Assembly: GCF_002115805.1 (NCBI RefSeq)
Contig: NZ_JFKC01000002.1
Coordinates: 1 to 64,000 of the forward strand
Source: Marivita geojedonensis
GTDB taxonomy: Bacteria > Pseudomonadota > Alphaproteobacteria > Rhodobacterales > Rhodobacteraceae
Direction of reading: 5' to 3'
Length of the DNA stretch: 64,000 bases
The notes below the pieces were generated by a model. The model was not told the DNA's origin. It did no database searches and worked only from the letters and a program-made list of their open reading frames with translations. Made by a program: the position numbers and the translations under genes. Every line of letters starts with the position of its first letter. The stretch's first letter is position 1. Below, one piece after another: positions 8,870 through 18,037 of this stretch.

Positions 8870-9104
8870 TTCGTTGCGCAATCTTTCCTGCGACCAGAAT
8901 GGCGATACTCTTAATCTGCGGTGACGAGTTCGCGATAGTTTGAGCTCCATACAGAGTACATCTGTGTTTTCACTACACAGTCTACACTGTTCCCGACCGT
9001 GCGTTGCAGGAGGCTAGATTTCTCCTCCCGTCTCACGATGAAAGAGTTTTGCTCGAAGGTCCGGAATCCATATTATTGTGACTGAAGAAGGCGCATATCG
9101 CGTT

Positions 9105-9395
9105 GCTATCGTGAGGGTGACCATCGGCCATGACGTCTGGATCGGGCACGAGGTGACCATCGGAACAGGGGCCGTGATCGGTGCGGGGCAGTTGAGACAC
9201 GCGATGTTGCGCCCTATACGGTTGTGGGAGGCATTCCCGCGCGTCCCATCAAACAAACGCCGATTTACCGAGGCACAGGCCGAGGCGCTGCTGGAGATCG
9301 CCGTCTGGGACTGGCCGAGAGAGACATACAAAGCGGCATTGCCGGACATACGGGCGCTCGACATTGATGCCTTCATTGAAGAATATCGCCGCTGA
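9105..9395 (+). pseudogene. C-terminal fragment of a hexapeptide-repeat acetyltransferase, frameshifted
   Basis: The frame reads VTIGHDVWIGHEVTIGTGAV, a left-handed beta-helix repeat of CatB/DapH-like acetyltransferases, and ends with LLEIAVWDWPRE and DIDAFIEEYRR, the usual tail. Between about 9190 and 9255 the family sequence continues in another frame (DVAPYTVVGGIPARPIKQ), then returns. Two compensating frameshifts and the missing N-terminus show decay. It overlaps the start of the next gene by about 29 bases. Confidence 0.7.
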
Positions 9396-9930
9396 CTCAC
9401 CGCCCGAGCAACCCGCGCGCCGTATCTTCGACACTGGGTTCCTGTTCCTGGCGCTGTCTGCGCTTCTGGCTGGTGTGTTGGTTGTCGTGCTAAAGGGGTG
9501 GGAGCGAGCGGTTGAAATCGCGTTGTCCGAGCTGTGGTTCATGACCGTTCTGGCCCCAAAGATAGCCGCGGGCATGTTCATCGCGGCTACGCTGCCGCTG
9601 CTACTGCCCCGCGATAAGGTGGCGATCTGGATCGGACGGGAAAGTGGTCTTCGTGGGCTGCTTCTGGCAGCTTTAGCGGGAGCCGCGATTCCTGGCGGTC
9701 CGGCGATGACCTTTCCCCTGGCGGCGAGTTTCGGTCTCGTAGGCGCGGATGTCGGCGCGATCATGACCTTCGTCAGCAGCTGGGCGCTGCTCAGCCTGAA
9801 CCGCACTCTGATCTGGGAATTCTCGTTCCTGCCGGTCGATTTGGTCTCGTGGCGCATTCTTCTGTGCCTTCCGGTGCCGATCCTGGTCGGGATGGCCGCG
9901 CGGGCGGTTTTTGGGCGGAGTTCCGAGTGA
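9367..9930 (+). CDS. Permease half, DUF318/UPF0718 (YraQ-like) family, first subunit
   Basis: The protein is 187 residues with about five hydrophobic segments. The glycine/proline-rich motif AALAGAAIPGGPAMTFPLAA is the family's conserved membrane loop, and FVSSWALLSLNRTLIWE follows. Members are predicted inner-membrane permeases of uncertain substrate; some sit in metal or arsenic loci. The next gene encodes a homologous half and overlaps by four bases (GTGA), so the two probably form one transporter. ATG 9367 is chosen over TTG 9364. Confidence 0.75.
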   Translation: MPSLKNIAADSPPEQPARRIFDTGFLFLALSALLAGVLVVVLKGWERAVEIALSELWFMTVLAPKIAAGMFIAATLPLLLPRDKVAIWIGRESGLRGLLLAALAGAAIPGGPAMTFPLAASFGLVGADVGAIMTFVSSWALLSLNRTLIWEFSFLPVDLVSWRILLCLPVPILVGMAARAVFGRSSE

Positions 9931-10409
9931 ACATTCTCATTGGAACAGTCCTGCTGGGAGCCGTGGCGCTGTGGCTTTACTTGCGCCTGCCCAATGCCGA
10001 ATGGCGCGCCGCCGGGATGGCGAACGCCTGGCGCATGGCGCAGTTCACCGCCCCCCGGATCATTGTCGCACTTCTGGGGGCCGGATTCTTTGCCGAGCTA
10101 TTGCCTCCCGAGAAGGTGCGCGCATTATTCGGAGAAGGAGCAGGCGTGTCGGGTGTTCTTCTGGCGATTGCCTTGGGTCCGATCACGCCGGGCGGGGCCT
10201 TCGTGGCTTTTGCGGTGGGGGCGGCTGCACTCAAGGCGGGGGCCACATCGAGCCTCGTCGTGACCTATGTCACGGCGTGGTCTCTTTATTCCGCGTCACG
10301 CTTTCTGGCCTATGAACTGCCGCTGATGGGCCGCCAATTGGCCTTGCGTCGGTTGATCTTGTGTCTGCCAGTGCCCTTCGTGATTGCCGGCGCTGCGCAT
10401 GTATTCTGA
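9927..10409 (+). CDS. Permease half, DUF318/UPF0718 family, second subunit
   Basis: The protein is 160 residues, starting at GTG 9927, which overlaps the previous stop by four bases and implies translational coupling. About four hydrophobic segments are present. The family motif is GPITPGGAFVAFAVGAAALK, followed by TYVTAWSLYSASRFLAYE, parallel to SSWALLSLNRTLIWE in the first subunit. The pair looks like a split or duplicated permease. Substrate unknown. Confidence 0.75.
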   Translation: MNILIGTVLLGAVALWLYLRLPNAEWRAAGMANAWRMAQFTAPRIIVALLGAGFFAELLPPEKVRALFGEGAGVSGVLLAIALGPITPGGAFVAFAVGAAALKAGATSSLVVTYVTAWSLYSASRFLAYELPLMGRQLALRRLILCLPVPFVIAGAAHVF

Positions 10410-10497
10410 GCGCAACCGTGTCGATTCGCTGCTCGCGCTGGTGTGGTTGATGCGACCAGTTGCGTCCCGACTTGACCTCTGACAGGAGCCTGTCTGC

Positions 10498-10641
10498 ATG
10501 CCTGACAGTCAGATCGAAACCGAACGTCTGATCCTGATGCCTCCGGCGCTGGAGCATCTCGACGCCTATGTCTCATACTGCGCGAGCGAGCGTGGCCGCG
10601 CTAGTGAAGTCGCATTTCCGATTCAAGTGCCGTCTGCGTAG
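10498..10641 (+). pseudogene. N-terminal fragment of a GNAT acetyltransferase
   Basis: The frame starts MPDSQIETERLILMPPALEH and continues LDAYVSYCASERG, the first strand and helix of RimJ/RimL-type GNAT acetyltransferases (normally ~175 residues). It then runs into unrelated residues and stops after 47 codons, overlapping the end of the convergent PLP-enzyme gene. The acetyl-CoA-binding core is lost, so the gene is dead. The breakpoint is near 10600-10620. Confidence 0.7.
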
Positions 10642-11558
10642 ATATGGCCTCCCAGATATTTCGAGCCTGTATCGCAGCACAAGGTGACCACGCGTTTTGA
10701 CGGCCCAAGTTCGCGTGCGATCTCTATGGCCGCAACAACGTTGAGCCCGGTGGATCCGCCTCCAAACACGCCTGCGTCGCGCGACAGTTTCCGACACATG
10801 TCGAACGCCAATTCTTGATCGATTGCACGGCACTCGTCCACTTTGTCTCGATCTAGAAATGGCGGCTCGAATCCAACACCGATCCCCTCGACCCGATGCG
10901 GGCCACCCTTGCCGGTTGTCAGAAGCGGCGACTGCAAGGGTTCGAGTGCAACAATCTTCGGCTTAAGCCCAGTTCTTGCAAGACCGTCAGCCGTTCCCAT
11001 CAAGGCAGCTCCGGTGCCCACAGCGGCTACCAGTACGTCGATCCCCTCGCCAAGATCCGCTGCGATTTCTTGCCCCATGGGCTCATAACCTGCGCGAACG
11101 TCCGGTGACCCGAACTGGTCCGCGTAGTGACTGCCGGGTTCCTCTGCCAACGCGTGTGCGCGCGCTTTCATACGCTGGATGAGATCTGGAGTAATGGTGC
11201 CGTCTTCACTCTTTTCTACGAGAACCTCAGCACCGAAGGCCTGCATGGCTTGACGTTTGCTTTCGGAAAACGCGTCAGAGAAAACCGCTGTAAACTTCAA
11301 ACCCAGGACGGCCGAGACGAACGCAAGGGCCGTCCCTGTGCTCCCGCCCGTATATTCTACGACCCGGTCACCTGCTTTCAATTCCCCTCTCGCCATTGCG
11401 CGACCGAGAACCGAGACAGCCATTCGGTCCTTATAGGACCCCGTAGGGTTGCCGCCCTCCAGTTTGATCCATATTTCGGCGCCGTTTTCCGGCTCGAACT
11501 GCTTGAGCCTGACAAGAGGAGTGTTGCCGATCGCCCCCAAGGCGTCTTTTGTCCGCAT
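10623..11558 (-). CDS. PLP-dependent beta-family enzyme (cysteine synthase-like)
   Basis: The protein is 311 residues. The PLP lysine is Lys ~43 in NPTGSYKDRMA. The substrate-loop motif is EYTGGSTGTALAFV, and the PLP phosphate loop is VGTGAALMG. The C-terminal GGSTGLNVVAA is also typical of the O-acetylserine sulfhydrylase / cystathionine beta-synthase fold. The loop TGGSTG instead of the TSGNTG typical of CysK suggests a different substrate. No sulfur genes are adjacent. Reaction probably beta-replacement or beta-elimination on a serine derivative; exact product not assignable. Confidence 0.8.
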   Translation of the reverse strand: MRTKDALGAIGNTPLVRLKQFEPENGAEIWIKLEGGNPTGSYKDRMAVSVLGRAMARGELKAGDRVVEYTGGSTGTALAFVSAVLGLKFTAVFSDAFSESKRQAMQAFGAEVLVEKSEDGTITPDLIQRMKARAHALAEEPGSHYADQFGSPDVRAGYEPMGQEIAADLGEGIDVLVAAVGTGAALMGTADGLARTGLKPKIVALEPLQSPLLTTGKGGPHRVEGIGVGFEPPFLDRDKVDECRAIDQELAFDMCRKLSRDAGVFGGGSTGLNVVAAIEIARELGPSKRVVTLCCDTGSKYLGGHIYADGT

Positions 11559-12059
11559 ATCGCCCTCTATCTAGGTCAGAGATCGAAGCCAATTGTTATC
11601 GCTCATTGTCGTCCCATCAACGGGCAATTGAGCATTTCGTAGGGGCCAGCTTCGGCCGCTTCTAAATCATTCAACGAGAGCCCTCCAAAAGGCCGCATTC
11701 AGACGCTAAGCCGCCAAGAGATCGCTCTCCAGCTTCTCAAACAACGAGACATCTTCCTCGGGGCTTTCGAATAAGCGCGTCCGCCGTAGGGGATACGAAA
11801 GAACGTGAAGCTGTTCGTTTGTGCGCTCGTGCGGACTGAGGTTGGTGCCAAGTAGGTAACCACCGGTATGAAGGACCGCTTGAACCCAATTCAGGTAAAT
11901 TAAGCTGTATTGAAAGGCACGGCTGGATCTTGAGCATCGGAAATGAACACGATGGCAGTGACGCCTAACAGTCGATGGGCTAAGCGAGAAAGAGTGCCAA
12001 ATTCAGCTCAGTAGAAGCGAGCGCACCACGTTTGTTGTGCATGGTGCGCTCCATAAAGA
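11559..12059. other. Decayed intergenic region with an integrase 3'-end remnant
   Basis: No intact gene is seen in these 500 bases. A 64-bp stretch matches the 3' end of the integrase gene at 38739 (listed separately). The rest gives only short random frames. It appears to be the scar of a lost integrase region. Confidence 0.55.
11708..11771 (-). pseudogene. Remnant of the 3' end of a tyrosine recombinase gene
   Basis: This 64-bp segment matches 38741-38804 with one mismatch by eye. On the minus strand it encodes FESPEEDVSLFEKLESDLLA, the last residues of the integrase at 38739-39490. It lies ~2.8 kb from the left boundary of element 2, as the larger copy lies ~3.1 kb from that of element 3. 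It shows that element 2 once carried the same integrase. Confidence 0.8.
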
Positions 12060-12797
12060 TCAACTCTCGAGTTGCTCGCTTAGGAAGGTGGAAAAGGCGT
12101 CCCAGCTGGCTTGATCCGCGCGCTCTTGGTAGCGGCTCGAGCCGAAGACGGTAAAAGCGTGGGGGGCGTTCGAGTAAACCTTGATGGAATAGACGTTGCC
12201 CGACGCTTCGAGTTCGGTCGCGAAGGTTGCAACATCTTGCATTGTGATGGATGTGTCGGCTCCTCCGTGGAATACCAGAACGGGCGGTTCGTTCCCGTCC
12301 CAAGCTTGACCCACTGGCGTACCTAGCCCCCCGTGGAATGTCGCAAAGCCACTGACCATTTCCGCCATTTCGCTCCGCGCCATTTCCAAAGCCACTGCGC
12401 CGCCAAAGCAATAGCCGGTCACGACCATTGCGTCAGTTTCCGAGCGTGAAAGCGCTTGATCTACCCCAGCTTTGATTAGCGTACGCATGCGTTCACGGTC
12501 TTGATACAGCGCTCCCGTTGCAGCGCGCCGGTGATCCATGGTCTCTGTTGGTGTTTTATCACCGAACATATCCAATGCGAACGCATTGTAGCCCATTTCC
12601 GCAAGCATATCTGCGCGTTTGCGTTCGTAATCGGTCATACCATCCCAGTCATGAACAATCAGAACCAGGCCCTTCGGGTCGTCCGCTTGCGCCCAATAGC
12701 CGGTAAAGGCTTCGCCATCGACGTTGTAAGAGACGTCGTTAGCGAAAGCGGGGGTGGCGAGAAGAAGTGCTGTTGCAAGTGTTGATATAAAACGCAT
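12060..12797 (-). CDS. Exported dienelactone hydrolase-family protein
   Basis: The protein is 245 residues with a signal peptide (MRFISTLATALLLATPAFA). The alpha/beta-hydrolase fold is clear: VLIVHDWDGMTDYERKRADM, then the nucleophile elbow VVTGYCFGGA with cysteine as nucleophile, VLVFHGGADTSI for the acid, and NAPHAFTVFGS for the histidine. The C-D-H triad is that of dienelactone hydrolases, which open lactone or enol-lactone rings in the cytoplasm. Export to the periplasm is less usual, so the substrate may be an environmental ester. ATG 12797 is used because it starts the signal peptide and follows GGAGG. Confidence 0.82.
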   Translation of the reverse strand: MRFISTLATALLLATPAFANDVSYNVDGEAFTGYWAQADDPKGLVLIVHDWDGMTDYERKRADMLAEMGYNAFALDMFGDKTPTETMDHRRAATGALYQDRERMRTLIKAGVDQALSRSETDAMVVTGYCFGGAVALEMARSEMAEMVSGFATFHGGLGTPVGQAWDGNEPPVLVFHGGADTSITMQDVATFATELEASGNVYSIKVYSNAPHAFTVFGSSRYQERADQASWDAFSTFLSEQLES

Positions 12798-13106
12798 TTT
12801 GACCTCCAGTTTATCTGCGCTGGGAGCTATTCCACAAAGGACATAAGGCAAGTTGGGAGAGTGGTGCGCTTGGATTGATTGTCTGCAACGCACAGTTCAA
12901 TCTCAGCTTTCAGGAGCACTAACCTGGGAGCGGTTTCCATTTACACATTCTTGCAAGCCCAGCGGACCGACCCGCTTAGATCCACGAATTGGCGGGCGGG
13001 AGATAGCCTGTCTCCTGAGCATGCCCCGATTTGTGATTGTTGGATCGATGTAGTGCCCTAGTCTCTACTTTGTTGCAAAGCGCTTGAAGCCGAAGAGGAA
13101 TATTGG

Positions 13107-13571
13107 ATGACGATATCTTTGAAAATCAATGGTGCCCTCAAGGAAGTTGATCCGGCCCCGGGTACACCACTTCTTTGGGTGCTGCGAGAAGAGCTTGCAA
13201 TGACCGGGACCAAGTTCGGTTGTGGCGTGGCGGCTTGCGGAGCATGCACGGTTCACATTGACGGCGTTGCAGAACGTTCCTGTCAAGCTCTCGCAGAGGA
13301 TCTTGAAGGATCCGAAATTACCACGATTGAAGCGATTGGTTCCTCACCCGCAGGTGCGGCGGTCCAAAAAGCATGGACCGAGCTGGATGTGGTCCAATGC
13401 GGATATTGCCAGTCTGGTCAGATCATGTCGGCCGTAAAGCTGCTCAACGATATCGCAAATCCAACCGACCAGGACATTGACGACTACATGGACGGCAACG
13501 CCTGCCGCTGTGCCACCTATGTCCGTATCCGGGCTGCGATCCATCGCGCAGCGGATATCATGGAGGGTTGA
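13107..13571 (+). CDS. (2Fe-2S) subunit of a molybdenum hydroxylase (IorA-like)
   Basis: The protein is 154 residues and carries two [2Fe-2S] clusters. The first is plant-ferredoxin type in CGVAACGACTVHIDG plus a later Cys; the second is four-helix type in QCGYCQSGQ and ACRCATYVRIRAA. This matches the small subunit of xanthine dehydrogenase-family hydroxylases such as isoquinoline 1-oxidoreductase. It passes electrons from the molybdenum subunit encoded 3 bases downstream. No FAD subunit follows, as in IorAB-type two-subunit enzymes that donate to a cytochrome or other acceptor. Confidence 0.88.
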   Translation: MTISLKINGALKEVDPAPGTPLLWVLREELAMTGTKFGCGVAACGACTVHIDGVAERSCQALAEDLEGSEITTIEAIGSSPAGAAVQKAWTELDVVQCGYCQSGQIMSAVKLLNDIANPTDQDIDDYMDGNACRCATYVRIRAAIHRAADIMEG

Positions 13572-13574
13572 ACA

Positions 13575-15761
13575 ATGACCTTGAACACAACCAGGCGGAA
13601 GTTTCTGAGCGGTGCTGGCGCCGCGCTGTCCGTTTTTGTGATTGGCTTGAACCCGAAAGGAGTACTGGCGACGACGTCGGCTTCGGGAGGCAACATTACC
13701 CCGTTCCTCACTATTGCCGAGGACGGTACTGTGACCGCGATCATCAAGCATTTCGAGGGCGGGCAAGGTGTATCCACAGGCCTGTCCGCACTGATTGCTG
13801 AAGAGATGAATATGGCACTGGAAGACATCCAGTGGGAACATGCGCCGTCTGATCCATCACGATACGCCAACCTGTTCTTTGGTGGTTTCCAAGGCACTGG
13901 TGGATCGACCGCGATGGCCAATTCGTTCATACAATACCGCACTGCCGCTGCAGCCGCCAAGGAGATGCTGCTTGCCGCAGCAGCAGAAGCGTGGGGTGTG
14001 GATGCGTCCACTTTGTCCCTGTCAGAAGGCTTGATATTGGGGGCTGAGCAGCAGGCCGGAATTGGGGATTTCGTGGCCGCAGCAGGCGCCATGCAGGTGC
14101 CGGAGGCCCCGACGCTCAAAGATCCATCTGAGTTCCGCATCATTGGCAAAGAGATCCGGGCCCGACGGGACACCGCCGATAAGATCAATGGCCAGGCGAA
14201 GTATGCGATGGACGTGCAGCTTGAGGGCCAGATGGTCGTCGCTTTGAAGCGTGCTCCAAAATACGGTGCCAAGGTCGCGTCCTTCGACGACAGCGCTGCA
14301 AGAGAAGTGCCTGGATTTATCATGGCGCATACTCTGCCCACGGGTGATGCAGTCATGGCCTATGCGCAAACAACATGGGCCGCGTTTCAGGCACGGGATG
14401 CACTGGAGATAGAATGGGACATGGCAAACGCCGAGACCAGGAATTCGGCCGCCATTAAGGAAGAGCTTCTGGGGATGGTCCGAACCGAACCGCAGTTTAC
14501 CGGCAGCGCCACGGACCTTGCGACTGCTTCGAAAGCGATCGACGGATCGGCCAAAGTGGTCGAACGAGAATTCTATTTCCCGATGCTCGCCCACGCGCCT
14601 ATGGAACCGATGGGTGCGACGATCGAACCGACAGCCGATGGCGGCGTGATCATGCACGACGGGGCGCAGTTCCCGACTGCAAACAATATGGTCCTTGGTC
14701 AGGTCCTTGAACTGCCTCCTGAGAAGATCCAGGTGAACACGCTCTACGCCGGTGGGTTCTTTGGGCGGCGGGCAACGCCCAATTCCGACTACGTGGTCGA
14801 GGCGGCGCTTGCGTTTGCCACTACGGATCGCACTCGACCCGTGAAATTGGTCTGGTCGCGTGAAGATGACATCACGGGCGGGTATTACCGACCTGCGATG
14901 GCACATCGCGTCCGCGTTGGCCTTGACGCCAATGGCGCAATTGTTGGCTGGGATCACCGGGTCGCCGGCCAGTCGATCTTCAAAGGCACCGCATTCGAGC
15001 CGATGATTGTTCGAAACGGAGTGGATCATTCCTCGGTTGAGGGTATTGCCGACGGTGCCTACACAATCCCGACGCAGCATGTTGGCCTGACCGATGCTGT
15101 ACCGGCAACCACAGTCAACTGGTGGCGTTCTGTTGGTCACAGCCACACTGGGTATGTCATGGAGGTTATGATGGACCTTCTCGCGGAAGCTGCAGGTGCA
15201 GATCCAGTGGAGTATCGTCTCCGTTATCTCGATGAAACGAATCCCGACGGAGCACGGATGGCGACGACCCTGCGTTTGGCGGCTGAGAAAGCAGGTTGGG
15301 GAAACGACCTGCCACAAGGGCGCGCACGAGGCATCGCGGCCCATAAGTCGTTCGGTAGCTATTGTGCGATGGTGTGTGAAATCTCCACCGATGCAGACGG
15401 AGTCGTGAAGATCGAAAATGTGACCGCTGCCATCGATTGCGGTATCGCGGTTACGCCGGACGTCGTCCGAGCACAGATCGAGGGGGGTATAGGCTATGGT
15501 ATGGGGCACGTCATGCGCGATCAGATTACGCTTGAAGACGGGGCGGTCTATGAACAGAACTTCCCGGATTACGAGCCTCTTCGGATGCGGGATATCGCGG
15601 AAGTCAAAGTGTACATCGTGCCTTCGACCGAAGCACCCACCGGTGTCGGTGAGCCTGGAACGCCGCCGGCGGGCCCTGCATTGGCTAACGCAATCGCGGC
15701 TGCGAGTGGTAAGCGTGTTACGCATCTCCCTATGACATCATCAGATGTGGAATTTGCGTGA
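13575..15761 (+). CDS. Molybdopterin-binding subunit of a molybdenum hydroxylase (IorB-like), Tat-exported
   Basis: The protein is 728 residues. A twin-arginine signal (NTTRRKFLSGAGAAL) predicts export of the folded holoenzyme with its iron-sulfur partner. MoCo-domain motifs are present: GGFFGRRATPNSDYVVEAA near the middle, and near the end GVGEPGTPPAGPALANAIAA, containing the glutamate that acts as general base in this family. The enzyme hydroxylates an aldehyde or N-heterocycle using water. The usual XdhC-type maturation factor is not adjacent. A strong terminator follows, so this is a two-gene operon. Confidence 0.87.
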   Translation: MTLNTTRRKFLSGAGAALSVFVIGLNPKGVLATTSASGGNITPFLTIAEDGTVTAIIKHFEGGQGVSTGLSALIAEEMNMALEDIQWEHAPSDPSRYANLFFGGFQGTGGSTAMANSFIQYRTAAAAAKEMLLAAAAEAWGVDASTLSLSEGLILGAEQQAGIGDFVAAAGAMQVPEAPTLKDPSEFRIIGKEIRARRDTADKINGQAKYAMDVQLEGQMVVALKRAPKYGAKVASFDDSAAREVPGFIMAHTLPTGDAVMAYAQTTWAAFQARDALEIEWDMANAETRNSAAIKEELLGMVRTEPQFTGSATDLATASKAIDGSAKVVEREFYFPMLAHAPMEPMGATIEPTADGGVIMHDGAQFPTANNMVLGQVLELPPEKIQVNTLYAGGFFGRRATPNSDYVVEAALAFATTDRTRPVKLVWSREDDITGGYYRPAMAHRVRVGLDANGAIVGWDHRVAGQSIFKGTAFEPMIVRNGVDHSSVEGIADGAYTIPTQHVGLTDAVPATTVNWWRSVGHSHTGYVMEVMMDLLAEAAGADPVEYRLRYLDETNPDGARMATTLRLAAEKAGWGNDLPQGRARGIAAHKSFGSYCAMVCEISTDADGVVKIENVTAAIDCGIAVTPDVVRAQIEGGIGYGMGHVMRDQITLEDGAVYEQNFPDYEPLRMRDIAEVKVYIVPSTEAPTGVGEPGTPPAGPALANAIAAASGKRVTHLPMTSSDVEFA

Positions 15762-15769
15762 CGTCTATA

Positions 15770-15800
15770 GCGGCGCTCATTTGGGCGCCGCACTTTTGGC
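15770..15800 (+). terminator. Rho-independent terminator of the molybdenum hydroxylase operon
   Basis: A perfect stem of GCGGCGC (15770-15776) and GCGCCGC (15785-15791) is followed by ACTTTT. It lies 9 bases after the stop at 15761. Confidence 0.75.
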
Positions 15801-16081
15801 CTCGGGTTTTGTGATTAACGAAAACTGTCGGCTACGCACGTGTCTTCAGGTCTGTTTAGTTGGACTGCTTCAATCGGCGAAGCGCAATAAGGGTCTTGGT
15901 GCAGCAGATGGCGGAACGGAGCCCACATTGGACCGTCCCGGTCACATTCAGAAGCTTGAGCGATCTTAGATCGACACCTACTATGTTGGGTCCGTAGACC
16001 TCCACCGGTTTCAATTCGAAAAAACCGAGGCCCCCACAGTTATTACGATCGTTTCCAGTTCGTGGAAAACCAAGTGAGCGT

Positions 16082-16975
16082 TCACCTGCCCAGAAGCCCA
16101 AGAACGGCGTCAGGGTAGTCCGTAGTAAAAGCGGCGACCGGCTTGTTCAGTGCATCCAGCCACGGGGCAGTATCGCCACTCGTCAATGCTACGTCCTCAA
16201 CCGAACTGACGATACAAAGACGCACTTCGAGTTCTGCCGCTCGTGCAATCAGATCCTGACTGAGTTGGGTGGTGTAGACGTCAACGATCTTCAAGGCTGA
16301 GCCGTACGCGTCTACTAGCTTTTCCAGCGTTGCCGTTGTATCACGCACATCTGTCAAACTGTCCCATGCACCGATCCCGGTGGCGGTCATGATCTCGTGC
16401 AGTTTTGCCTTGTCTTCCCAACTGAACAGCAAGATGTTCTTTGGTTCCTGTGCTTCAAGCAGGGCTGTGAGGCTGTCTGGATCGTAGACGTCAAGTCTGA
16501 GCACGGCCAGCATTCGACCGGCAATCAGTTCGAGCACCTCCTTGAGTAAAGGCACCGGATGGTCGTCCCCGCTGGGATCGCGCAGTCGAAGCTTTCCAAT
16601 CTCCTCGAGCGTGTAGTCGTTAACCAAATGCCAAGCAGCAGCCATTTCCCCAGAATTGCGACGCGGGGGACCATCAGGATAGACCTCGCGAACGTTCGTT
16701 GTTCGGGTAAAGGTTGGGTCCTTCATTACGATATATTGATCGTCGGCGGTTTTCTGGACGCCGATAATTATTATGTCTACGCCGCGATTTATTGCCCACT
16801 CGAAACTGGCAAGCGATTGCTCAGGATAACCAGTGTCCACCGCCTTACTGCCTGCCACGACAGCCGGTGTCCGGTCAGGGGAGAGCCTTTCGGTCACGCT
16901 CATCTGAGCGAGACTGAAGTCGGGTGCGTACAGCATGGCTGCTGTCACCAATGTGAGTACGTATTTCATTAACAT
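16082..16975 (-). CDS. Exported GDPD-like protein lacking catalytic residues
   Basis: The protein is 297 residues with a signal peptide ending near FSLAQ. The TIM-barrel pattern of glycerophosphodiester phosphodiesterases is easy to follow: a YPEQSLASFEWAINRGVD block, VMKDPTFTRTTN, LEEIGKLRLRD, PVPLLKEVLELI, and a final TTDYPDAVLGLL. However, the AHRG histidine-arginine pair is replaced by AGSK, the metal-binding ExD strand reads IIIIGV, and the MHDPT histidine is MKDPT. All key catalytic positions are therefore changed together. It is probably a binding protein or pseudoenzyme. A second, truncated relative is at 21262-21764. Confidence 0.72.
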   Translation of the reverse strand: MLMKYVLTLVTAAMLYAPDFSLAQMSVTERLSPDRTPAVVAGSKAVDTGYPEQSLASFEWAINRGVDIIIIGVQKTADDQYIVMKDPTFTRTTNVREVYPDGPPRRNSGEMAAAWHLVNDYTLEEIGKLRLRDPSGDDHPVPLLKEVLELIAGRMLAVLRLDVYDPDSLTALLEAQEPKNILLFSWEDKAKLHEIMTATGIGAWDSLTDVRDTTATLEKLVDAYGSALKIVDVYTTQLSQDLIARAAELEVRLCIVSSVEDVALTSGDTAPWLDALNKPVAAFTTDYPDAVLGLLGR

Positions 16976-17382
16976 GTCGATCCCCGGGAAGAACCATTCT
17001 TGCGTCTAACTTTACTGCTGAGGTGAGTTCCGATTCTCAGTCTGTGCGACAGGCTTGGCTGTTGCCTTGATCTCGCGCAATGCCGCTGAAATCCGGAGAT
17101 GCGCCTCGCTCAGCGGACCCTAAAGCCAAGCGCGGCTCATGGCTGGAACGAGCCCAAGCAGAAGTGCTCGGTTCTTCGTGTTGATAATTTCTGCATTGAG
17201 ACTGCTCCAGCAATCGGTAGCAACGCAGAGGCAAAAGAGGTTCGCGTAAAGCGCGGCGGCTTTGTCTAGCCCGATGTCCGAGTTGCTGACGAACCGAGCG
17301 CCCTCGATTGCCCCACTCCCATTGTTAGAAGAAGGCGTTCAAACCTACTGAGGATCAAGCCCACACTTGATCGTTGATTTAT
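16976..17382. other. Gene-free stretch with a short dispersed repeat
   Basis: No supported gene lies here. The short imperfect palindrome GGCTGGAACGAGCC near 17141-17154 also occurs at about 35829 and 37093, each time in non-coding DNA. It may be a minor dispersed repeat. Confidence 0.4.
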
Positions 17383-17394
17383 TCGTTCGAACGA
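17383..17394. promoter_or_regulatory. Operator candidate upstream of the TetR-family gene
   Basis: TCGTTCGAACGA is a perfect 12-bp palindrome 25 bases before the start codon of the TetR gene. Self-repression through such a site is usual for the family. The assignment rests on position and symmetry. Confidence 0.45.
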
Positions 17395-17419
17395 TCTAAT
17401 AAAGTCTTGGGAGGATCAC

Positions 17420-18037
17420 ATGGCTCGGGTCACCGCAGAACGCGTTCTTCAAACAAAGCGGGAGCTGCTGGATTCGGCGCGGCTTGTTTTGACTCGCGAT
17501 GGATTTGCCAATCTATCTACCCGCGCCGTGGCCCAAGCGGCCGGAACGCAAATGAGCCAGATCCAGTATCATTTCGGATCGAAGGAGGGGCTGATCCTCG
17601 CGCTGTTCGAAGACATGAACACGCGGCTCGTGCACCGGCAGCGTGAAACATTCGAAAATCCTGACCTGACAGTATCGCAGAAGTGGTTCCTCGCGTGTGA
17701 TTATCTCGAGGAGGATCTGGCATCGGGTTATGTGCAAGTCCTTCAGGAGCTGATTGCGGCCGGTTGGTCCAACCCCAGGATTGCAGGGGTTGTCCGCTCG
17801 GGGCTGAGGCATTGGCATGATCTGATCGAAGGTCTCGGACGAGAGTTTCAGGATAAGTACGGCAACTTCGCCCCGTTTAATCCGTCAGAACTTGCTGCGC
17901 TTGTCAGCTCTGCGTTCATTGGGGCGGAGGCGTTCATCCTGCTCGGATACGATGACAAGGACCACCCGATCCGTACGGCGCTCCGCCGTGTGGGCGACGT
18001 AATGGCGGCGATTGAGGAACGTTCAACGGAAGGATAA
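17420..18037 (+). CDS. TetR/AcrR-family transcriptional regulator
   Basis: The protein is 205 residues. The helix-turn-helix lies in residues ~12-60: KRELLDSARLVLTRDGFANL, then STRAVAQAAGTQMSQIQYHF and GSKEGLILALF, the classic TetR DNA-binding unit. The ligand domain (to residue ~200) is all-helical and not specific. A palindrome lies just upstream. A downstream gene start (ATG 18042, GGAAGGAT upstream) breaks after 17 codons, so the original regulated partner may have been lost. Signal unknown. Confidence 0.87.
   Translation: MARVTAERVLQTKRELLDSARLVLTRDGFANLSTRAVAQAAGTQMSQIQYHFGSKEGLILALFEDMNTRLVHRQRETFENPDLTVSQKWFLACDYLEEDLASGYVQVLQELIAAGWSNPRIAGVVRSGLRHWHDLIEGLGREFQDKYGNFAPFNPSELAALVSSAFIGAEAFILLGYDDKDHPIRTALRRVGDVMAAIEERSTEG

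Noticed and set aside
14022-15725. A 567-codon minus-strand open frame
   Set aside because: It lies wholly opposite the molybdenum hydroxylase gene, which has clear family motifs; the antisense frame has none.
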